NCBI GenBank assembly: GCA_033675265.1
Contig: JAUJYZ010001068.1
Coordinates: 1 to 64,000 of the forward strand
DNA: 64,000 nucleotides
Origin: Actinostola sp. cb2023
Lineage: Eukaryota > Cnidaria > Anthozoa > Actiniaria > Actinostolidae
Reading direction: 5' to 3'
How positions within the stretch are numbered: the stretch's first letter is position 1; every line of letters begins with the position of its first letter. The position numbers and the translations under genes were made by a program. Positions 47,447 through 55,825 of the stretch are shown piece by piece. The notes below the pieces were generated by a model. It was not told the DNA's origin. It saw only the letters and a program-made list of their open reading frames with translations, and made no database searches.

Positions 47447-47946
47447 TATATCATCTGTTCGTTTATTCAATGATATTACAAATTATTCTCTGTAATAATA
47501 CTGAATTTTTGTATGACATGACATCTTTCAGAAATAAATAACTTTGTGGAGGAGCGGGAGCTCGTTTGTCAAAATAAATATATCCACATCAGAAAATATC
47601 TGAAGAAAAATATGAACCTTGTTTGGTCGTAAGATTAATCTGAATTATAATTTTATTGATGTTTGCATATATTTATTTATGATTATATTTATTCTTAATA
47701 TTATAAATTTATTTGTCAGGTCTAAGGCAAAGTACCTCCACCAGCACCTTTTTTCATGGTTAAATATTCTTTCTGTTTATCTATATGGATATAAAATAGA
47801 AAGAGAATTGGTTGAAAAGAACTGCAGGTCAAGGAATGTTTTTATACCTGCATGCATGCAGCTATATAACAAACCACATCATCCTTTATATTCATATTGC
47901 ATGAATTTTAATAATTATTGCTGTATCGATCATATCATAAATGAGT
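47447..47946. other. Unassigned AT-rich sequence
   Basis: One 117-codon plus-strand frame (47,619-47,972) is hydrophobic and AT-driven and runs into the satellite that follows. I do not consider it a gene. Confidence 0.35.
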
Positions 47947-48128
47947 CTCATACTAGAGGTTTTTCAGTGTAAAACATACATTGACCAGCAGAATGACGAT
48001 CAATATTCTCCTACTAGAGGTTTTTCAGTGTAAAACATACATTGACCAGCAGAATGACAATCAATATTCTCATACTAGAGGTTTTTCAGTGTAAAACATA
48101 CATTGACCAGCAGAATGACAATCAATAT
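47947..48128 (+). repeat. Tandem repeat, three 61-62 bp units
   Basis: Three nearly identical units contain TACTAGAGGTTTTTCAGTG and CATTGACCAGCAGAATGAC. The TACTAGAGG start resembles the 68-bp satellite found elsewhere in the window. Confidence 0.9.
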
Positions 48129-48800
48129 TAATAACTTTTTAATATATTACACATTAATCAAATCAAATCAAAAGACTTGAGGGTGACACTAAACAGTCTC
48201 AGACTGATAAACTTGTGGCCCTCTAACCTAAATTAAATAAATCTATAAATCTATAAATATTATTATAAAAAGTTGAACATGAATCTAAAATACAAACATT
48301 GCATAAGAATAAGAAATATAATATAATATATATATATATAATAAAATTACAATCTGAGCATATTTAAACCTAATACTAAATACTTAAATTAGAATCAAAT
48401 TACTAGATTAAATGGCCTGGAATCTAACATTTACAGTGAAAATCTGAATATATAATAAAAAAGATATATATAAATAAATACAAATTACATTACACTTATT
48501 ACCAAGTAACTTTAGTTTGTCCGAGTGACATTTCACTCCTATGATGTCCAAATCCTTACTATCGATTTGAACAAAATTGTTGATAGTGTTTATCTGAAAA
48601 ATATAATTGATAAGTGTTTATATAAATTATTTGAGATATTTTGCCATGTGTAATTTTGCCAAATGGAGATCAAAAGCAACCTTACCTTGTTTTCTTGAAA
48701 AGTCTTTTTGAATAAAGTCAAAACAAAACCAAAATTCATCAGTCAATGCCATTTTCCTACAAGATTGGCGGGAAAATTTCACAAGCATTCATTCCAGATT
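48129..48800. other. AT-rich sequence, possible split exon
   Basis: On the minus strand an ATG near 48,753 opens a short frame of about 22 codons that ends at a donor-like GTAAGG (about 48,685). An acceptor-like TTTTTCAG lies near 48,600, but the following frame closes after about 12 codons. Probably not a gene. Confidence 0.3.
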
Positions 48801-48809
48801 TTGGGTTAC

Positions 48810-49182
48810 CTGTGGTGAAACTAGTAACGCCTGGTATATTTTATTCCATTGATGATTGACTGACCGTTCTCGGCTGGTGAAGGCAAAGTGAGCAAAAGCG
48901 AAAGTGAGTAAAGGCAAAGTTATCAAAAGCGAAAGTGAGTAAAGTGGCTAAAGCGAAAGTGAGTAAAGGCGCAAAGTCGGTAAAGCGAAAGTGAGCAAAG
49001 GAAAAGAAGTGAAAGTGAGTAGAGGCAATGTGGCTGAAGCGAAAGTGAGTCAAAGTCGATAAAGCGAAAATTCGCAAAAGAAGAACTCGTCAGTTTGTCT
49101 TTAGCGTGAACAGCATTTCGACTTTGAGTGACTGCTCTCAGCCGCCGTAGGATGCTAATGTATAGTGTTTCACCGGAAGTGC
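48810..49182 (-). mobile_element. Foldback arm with minisatellite, right copy
   Basis: Inverted partner of 33,573-33,959. It is flanked by the 9-bp direct repeat TTGGGTTAC (48,801-48,809 and 49,183-49,191). Its ends CTGTGGTGAAAC and GTTTCACCGGAAGTGC share the inverted GGTGAAAC. Nine-base duplications and tandem repeats within inverted arms recall Drosophila FB foldback elements and MULE relatives. TTGGGCTACCTGTGG also occurs at 5,112 and 5,399, so part of the flank may belong to a family end instead. Confidence 0.7.
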
Positions 49183-49191
49183 TTGGGTTAC

Positions 49192-49263
49192 GTATTGACT
49201 AATCCAAGTAAAAATACATTTATGAAGTAAATAAATGTCGAATTACAATAGCTAAACACAACA
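49192..49263 (+). mobile_element. LTR fragment, right piece
   Basis: It contains AATAAA at 49,230 and ends ACACAACA, immediately followed by GGTAG (49,264-49,268). See 33,312-33,562 for the matching piece. Confidence 0.65.
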
Positions 49264-49729
49264 GGTAGGCCATCATTCCTGGGACATTGATTTAATTTAT
49301 TCTTCGTTAATGCCTTAAAACACTCTTCTATTGTCAAGGTTTCATCACATTGCTCTTTTTGTTCTTTCGTCAATAGCAGACCAATAGATTAGATTGAAAT
49401 TTGAATTTGTTTCCGTATATAATATAAAATAAAATGATTCAATTTCATCCAGTATAACTTTAGGATTAGAGGTTTGATGTGTCTATGTTTTTTGATCATA
49501 TATCTTTCTAATACAATTCTTTTTACTCCTGTGACTTTCAAGATTTGTTACTTTTTCACCTTTTTCATACCATTCAGCTCTAGAACGTAGAATAGAGCCT
49601 TGAACGACGTAATTATAAAACGTTTCATATTCTATTTTTGCTATTTCTAGTTGTTTAACATTATCATTACACGTTTCCTGTGTGCTGCTTTATTTTTGCT
49701 GTATTTCATAGTAATTTGTCGAATTCTAT
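49264..49729 (-). pseudogene. LINE ORF2, region between endonuclease and RT (fragment)
   Basis: Read on the minus strand from 49,729, across frameshifts, this gives ITMKYSKNKAAHRKR, then GSILRSRAEWYEKGEK (the L1-type RSRA.W.E.GEK motif), then LTIEECFKAL. It ends in NDGLPV, exactly where the 16-kb insertion begins. The RT core continues at 33,311. The upstream endonuclease part ends at 51,295 on the far side of another insertion. Confidence 0.85.
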
Positions 49730-51294
49730 AGGTAAATTCATTGGCTGACGAGGGAATTCCACGTTGAATTCACGAGAAAAGGCGATATCGCACAAGTCGC
49801 GAAGCGACGAGTGCGATATCGCCTTTTCGAGTGACGTGGAATTCACGAGTCGAGCCAATGAATTTTCCTTGAATCCCATAGCGTTCTCTTTGTTTTGAAA
49901 AATATATAGTTTTTAGACAATCTTGAGTCGCTATATCGCGCGTCGCTAAGAAAGCCAGTGCAGTGTTCAGTCTTTCGCTACGCTAGCCAATAGGAATCAA
50001 GCAAAATTGAATACTAAAATCAGTTTATCTGCATGAACTTGAACACAAAAGTTGTTTTCTTCAGTCGTTTTAACGTCTAGATTTAGGGTCAATCTACAAC
50101 AGAAACACAGCCATAGATTTAGATATGGATAACCAGTTCATAGTTAACGAAAACTTACAACCAAAAAGACTAAAAGTGATCAGTGACAGGCTCGAAGTTC
50201 AGTTCAAGTTTTCACAATCAATGAATCAGTCTTGTCAAACCTGTAAGTATGCTTTTCTGATGTTATTCAGTTTACAAAGAAGTTAATTGGAAATACACGA
50301 AAATACGGACTTATTCTATCCTCATAAGACTTAAATAAATCGTTCAAATTTTCTCAACTGACCGTTTCTTGTTGCTTTCAATCCGATCAGAGAACTGAGT
50401 GCCGCTTGCATGAGAAGTTGAATCTAGTGAACTTCAATATTTCACAGGACATTGATGGATTTGTTAACTACCTTACTGAATGCTGAAGATTCTCAGGCAA
50501 AATAGTTCTTTCAAAGCCATATTTATTGATAAAGATGCATAGGCGATAGCTCTGATTCAGTGAGTGAAGCTACATGACTTGTACAAAACAAGTACACAAG
50601 GCTCAAAGTAAAAGGCAGCCGATTGACTAACAAGCAAAGAGAACACAACTGGAACACGGGATAAATTTGCAGTTTTGTATGATTACAGGTACAGATTTTG
50701 CTAGGTGTAAATGCTGAATTAAATTGGACTGATTTTGTTGTTTATCTGTTGGCTTAATCTATTAGATTGTGGTTTCTTTATGCCGGTCTGAAAATGTCGT
50801 TCGCCATGATTTGCTGTCGTTGTACTTCGTGGTCTCTCTTTCAAACATCGATTCTCATCTCGCTTTAATAGATTTCTTTACATCGATTATATTTAGTGCT
50901 AGAGATGCTAAAGCCAGATTCAAAACGATTTGCTTTGCTTTCGTGTTCAGTTTATATTTAAGCTTAAGTTGAGAAGACACTTGAAGTACAACTGAAAAAG
51001 CGTAAAGATTTTTCAGTACTCTGTGTTTGTGACATTAATTTCACTTCGATGAAAATGAATTTTACAAATGAAAAATGAGAGCAAACAAAGCCAAAATATT
51101 GATTTTACCTCAACTCTCAATCCATTCTTTGTACGCGTATATCGTATCTTAGCCACAGCCTCGCTTTCATCTCGCAATTCCACGCTAAATACCCATTGCA
51201 TCCGGTTTGCAAAGCACCCAATTCCACGCTGAATACCCTCTCATCCGGTTTGCTTCTCAGCCAATCAGCACGCGAGTTTCATATGAGCTATGGG
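49730..51294. mobile_element. DNA element inserted in the LINE, 1.6 kb
   Basis: Flanked by the 7-bp direct repeat ATTCTAT (49,723-49,729 and 51,295-51,301). Removing it and one copy restores LINE reading from WDLIKHRI into RQITMKYSK. Near its left end is a strong hairpin (49,735-49,865) built of ATTCATTGGCT, GGAATTCCACGT and AAAAGGCGATATCGCAC with complements. ATTGGCTGA and GTGGAATT phrases recur inverted near the right end. No transposase was recognised. The 7-8 bp duplication suggests hAT or a relative. Confidence 0.75.
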
Positions 51295-52015
51295 ATTCTA
51301 TGCTTAATCAAGTCCCATAGAACATGCTTATCACATATTTCGTTGAATTCCTTTAACCATATTTCGTATTTCTTTTTGATTAAAGTTATATAATCGGTAT
51401 CTTCTAATAAGCTTGTAGTAGTATGATAGCCCACGTTTATGCTCAGACAAGCTGTTTATTTTCAGAATAATGCTGGAAATATCAGATTTGATTGATGGAA
51501 CAATATCTACTTTTTCTATGTCTTCTTGAAGTGAATTTTCTATCAACCAATAATCGAGACGTCTTTGGATAAGGGGTTCTGTTGTCTCCAGCTAAATTAA
51601 AAGCCTTTTTGTGTGGATTTCTAATTCTCCATATGTCAATTAAATCGTAGTTCAACATAAAACACTTACTATTTTCGTTGATTTCTTAATTGATGGTTTA
51701 CCACATTAAAGTCTCCACCTATTATCATTTTTGGATTTTTTTCTGGGTTTATTTCAGCAAGTATCATTTCATCTAATTATTGAAAAAAAATATTGTTCAG
51801 AATCTTTATTAGGTGCATATATATTAACAAAAAGAAATAATGATTCTTGAACTAATGCTTGCAAAATAATAATAATTAATTATTATTATTATAGCGTCAG
51901 TCTTTATCAAATTTAGAAGACTGTATCTCAAAATCTAGTTTATCTTTTATCATAATTAAAGCTCCTTTTGAATGATTGGTTCCATGTGCATAAAACATTT
52001 CACCTTTCCAATCAA
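51295..52015 (-). pseudogene. LINE ORF2, apurinic-type endonuclease (fragment)
   Basis: This domain nicks target DNA to prime LINE reverse transcription. In minus-strand frames broken by shifts I read GEMFYAHGTNHSKGALIMIK, FLFVNIYAPN, IIGGDFNVV (the catalytic GDFN), RLDYWLIENSL with its variants, and SDISSIILK at the place of the SDH motif. The open part is 51,546-51,331. The N-terminal third of the domain is missing, replaced by a TCAATGG-type simple repeat at about 52,020-52,070. Confidence 0.8.
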
Positions 52016-52099
52016 ATCAATTAATCAATGGTCAATGGTCAATCAATGGTCAATCAAGCTTCAAATATATTCAAATTATACTACACTGAATCAGCTTGA

Positions 52100-52494
52100 T
52101 ATGTTAGATATGCAATGAAACAGCAACGCGACGTGTTATATATTGATAAATTGCATTCTTTCTATTTTAACATTGTCGACCTTGTTGTTCGCCTTCATGA
52201 TCTCCAGCCAGGATTTCCAAGATTGAACCAAACATTTTCGGCATCATTTTCAGCTTCAGGCATAGTATCTTTAAATATCTTATTGTCAATATGTAATCTA
52301 TCATATATCAGTTTTGAAACTTTACCGTTTCTTCTTTGCATCAACAAGCTTACGGTAGAGGCACTTTCTTACATTTAGTATTTCCTTTGGAAAGTCTTCT
52401 GCAGTACCATTTTGCGTGCCTGCCAGCTTCTTTGCTTGACTTAGGATATATGCCTTTTATATGCCTTATAAAAGCTGAATTTAGCAATTATATA
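52100..52494 (-). pseudogene. LINE ORF1, C-terminal part (fragment)
   Basis: On the minus strand, across shifts and stops, IIAKFSFYKAYKRHISKSSK is followed by YIDNKIFKDTMP. This fits the C-terminal RNA-binding half of an L1-type ORF1 protein. The N-terminal half continues at 54,838 on the other side of element D. Assignment rests on resemblance and order. Confidence 0.6.
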
Positions 52495-54837
52495 CAGTCC
52501 CGCCCAAAAGTCTGTCACGCACCGAAACGATATATCGCCTCATTTGCCGATATATCGCCAAAAGTGACGATATATCGCTTGGGCGATATATCGCTTGGGC
52601 GATATATCGCTTGGGCGATGTATCGCTTAAACGATATATCGCTTATACGATATATCGTTTGACGGCAACCGATATTTCGCCTGGGCAGCAACCGAAATAT
52701 CGCCTAACCGAAATATCGCCTAACCGAAATATCGCCTAACCGAAATATCGCCTAACCGAAATATCGCCTAACCGAAATATCAGTCAAACTGATTTTGAAA
52801 TACGGTACTCGAAATATCGGTTTGACGGCCGGCATTTAAGGACAGTGTATTTCACGGCTAAAGGAAATCGACTGAGTATTCATTGGTGCAAGAATGAAAG
52901 GGTTTTTCGGTTAAGTTAGTTTACTGTCCGAAAAATAGAGGAAATGATTACAAATTTGTCATGTAAACATGCTTCCGTTTCACCAGACTAACATGCCTGC
53001 CTGGCACCTGAACAATTAACGAACACGCCATCATCGCCGGCAATGAATTACATGTATCGTTCTTCAACCTATCATGGATCTTTTTACGATCCATGAAACT
53101 ATCAACAAGATTAAAACATAATTTCTTTATCTTGAATGAAGAAGTTTGAAAAATTGTAACACAACCAAGTTTGACGAACACGGCCGTTTATTTCAATGTT
53201 CCCATGGGATTTTTGACAATCACGGCCGCAGTGAATTAGCATTTTCACTATGACAACATAACATGCCGGCACATTTGTGAACACTCCATCGTCAGTGCGG
53301 GTAATAGACCTGTATTTTTGAAGTGCTAAGTTTTGTCACTGGGATAGTGGGAATTCAAATACGTAAATGTCAAAGTGTTTCCTTTGATTGTAAGTTAAAT
53401 CTTTCGCATGTTCTTGAGGTTAGAACTAATACGAATACAGAAGAAATATGAAGCCGTAAACATTCACATCTAACGAACAAGAAATACTCACTTTTATGAA
53501 TACGAAGATTGAAATTTATGCTAAAGTTCAGCGTGATTTTCACGTGCTCACACATCATGTGTCAATCAAGTGTCTCAAACATAACATTCCCACGTGGACG
53601 CTAATGAACCTGAGATTTGAGATGAGAAAGACGCCCGGTATAAAAGATAGAAAAAAGATAAAAGATTTATTTTGAAGCAGTCGTAGGATTGTATTGGATC
53701 GTGATTTCAAGAGTTCATTTAAACTTTCGCCTTTACATGAAAGAAGCTTCATGTATCTTTAAATACTTTACAATAGGTTTGATTTCTTGTAATTAATTCA
53801 ATACTGTGCAAAGAACATTACGCTTGATGTAAAAATTGTAACGGAACCAAGTTTGACGAACACGGCCGATAATTTCAATGTTCCCATGGGAGTTTTGACA
53901 ATCACGGCCGCAGTGAATTAGCATTTTCACTATGACAACATAACATACCAGGATTACCAGCACATTGGTGAACACTTCTCAGTTTACAGAATCAAAAGTA
54001 ACAAATCAGCGTGCGAGAAATTATTTGGCAAAAATGTAAACAAGCGTCGTGGACTAGTGCAGCTCAGAGATCGAGATTTCCAAGTGATCAGGTTTTCACT
54101 GTAATTTGTTTCCCACTATTAAACAAGAAGTTTGTTGCTTTGGCCACGCATCATGTAGTTGGCTCACCTATTAAAGGTTTCTCGCCGAGTTTAGCATCAT
54201 GTATACGGCGAACGCCAAATGTCTGATTGACTGAAATACTTTTAATTTCGCTTTCAAAACCTCAAATAAACGGGAAAAACTTTCAAATTAATACTTATGT
54301 TTTAAAGAACGAGAAAATGACGTCGTTTACGTCTAAACACGAAAGGAGGGAGAGCAGCTGCAGCAAAACCATGATCACGTGTCGTACAGTTTCGCCGTCA
54401 TCTCTCCAAACATGTGAACGATTGTGTGGATATTCCGCTGAAAGCTCAAGGAAAGATCGCTTGACGTTTTATCCAGTAATCAATATAGAAATGTTTTATC
54501 AGACCAATCACCAAATTGTTGTTTGACAACAAACAAAATGGCATGGCATGGTGAAACGATATATCGCTTGGTCAACCGAAATATCGTTTGCGGTAACCGA
54601 AATATCGTTTGGCAGCAAACGATATATCGCTTGGTCAACCGAAATATCGTTTGCCGGTAACCGAAATATCGGTTGCTGGTAACCGAAATATCGTTTGCAG
54701 GTAACCGAAATATCGCTTGGCGGCAAACGATATATCGCTTGGTCAACCGATAAATCGGTGGCGATATATCGCTTGCAAGCGATATATCGGTGGCGATATA
54801 TCGCCGAAAAAGCGTGACAGACTTTTGGGCGGGACTG
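52495..54837. mobile_element. Palindrome-array Tc1-like element D
   Basis: The ends CAGTCCCGCCCAAAAGTCTG and CAGACTTTTGGGCGGGACTG are exact complements flanked by TA (52,493-52,494, 54,838-54,839). Both are followed by long arrays of CGATATATCG and CCGAAATATCG variants (to about 52,820 and from about 54,555). The core at about 53,535-53,650 matches A, B and C. A 115-bp segment (GTTTGACGAACACGGCCG onward) is directly repeated at about 53,165 and 53,850. The element interrupts LINE ORF1. Confidence 0.85.
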
Positions 54838-55092
54838 TAGCTCTTGGTTGTCCAGGATTTCTCCTCCCGGTTCTGTGTATCTTTCAATATTAATTTCGTC
54901 TACCTCATTCTTCGTCATTTGAAGTCTAGTAGGATATTTTCCGTGTCATGTTCAGATTCTTTTGGCTTTTCTGGTATTTTGAAGAATCTCAAGTTATTAT
55001 GTGTGCTGTGAGATTCAAGTTTTATTCCTCTATTTTTGTCCACTTGTTTTCTTCAGAAGTTTCAATTCATCACTTTGAGCCTCCATTTAAGG
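54838..55092 (-). pseudogene. LINE ORF1, N-terminal part (fragment)
   Basis: The minus strand reads HNNLRFFKIPEKPKESEHD, which fits the NNLR.FGIPE motif of L1-type ORF1 proteins. After a frameshift it continues MTKNEVDEINIERYTEPGG. It is cut upstream by the foldback element at 55,093 and downstream by element D. ORF1 protein coats LINE RNA. Confidence 0.7.
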
Positions 55093-55539
55093 AATGGTCA
55101 ACGCTTAGCGTGAGTCCATCGAGTTATGGAGCACGCAGGAATTTGGGAGAGCACGAGAGAAGCGTAAGAGTTGCTCGAGGCGTAGTCGAGAGCAACTCTA
55201 CAATCGTTTGCAAAATTATTGACACCCCTCTCAAAACATGGTGCTGAAAATGTTTCAACGTTTATTTTAGTGACTCAAAAGTATCAATCATCCTTCTCCC
55301 CTCCCCCTCAAATCAATGTTGATGTGCTCTTGAAAATGATGTATCGCGTTGGCATTTTGGTCAACATTGAGAGGGGGAATGGGGGGTTTAGAAATGAAAG
55401 TTATGACACTTTCAATTGTCCCATTTTGTCAGTGGGGGTGTCAAAACATTTTGCAAACGATTGTAGCTTCACGAGTGCTCTCCCAAATTCCCAAGTGCTC
55501 CATAACTCGATGGACACACAGCTAAAGCGTTGACCATTT
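55093..55539. mobile_element. Foldback MITE, 447 bp
   Basis: Inverted arms of about 150 bp begin AATGGTCAACGCTTAGCG on the left, with an imperfect complement on the right. They include TCCATCGAGTTATGGAGCAC and CTACAATCGTTTGCAAAA. There is no coding capacity. It appears to cut the LINE ORF1 fragment. Confidence 0.75.
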
Positions 55540-55825
55540 CTTTTATAACATAGAACATAACAACTGAAGTTTCACGAAACCAATTTTTATTTATTGATTG
55601 AATACTAAATTCTCCTAACGTCGAGAGAAATACATGCTCTATTTTAATTGGTTCATTTAGAAATTATCTAAAATTACAAAACCATCAGTTTGAACGTGTA
55701 TTTGAACTGCTTCTGAGTCAAAACTTTTTCAAAATATTTCAGGGTAGCTATAACAATAATTTTACAATGAATTGCAAAGAATAGCTCAAGTGTTTTAAGT
55801 CAATGTTTATGTTTGATGAAGTCAA
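55540..55825. other. Unassigned sequence
   Basis: Short AT-rich stretch between the foldback MITE and the recombinase gene; nothing recognised. Confidence 0.35.

Noticed and set aside
33573..49182. Maverick/Polinton-type giant transposon with about 380-bp terminal inverted repeats
   Set aside because: No protein-primed polymerase, packaging ATPase or capsid gene was recognised; the integrase is of BEL/Pao type and no 6-bp outer duplication was seen.
52495..54918. Minus-strand ORFs of 135 and 136 codons over the right array of element D
   Set aside because: They are translations of the CGATATATCG array; repeated ISV/YRL peptides reflect the repeat only.
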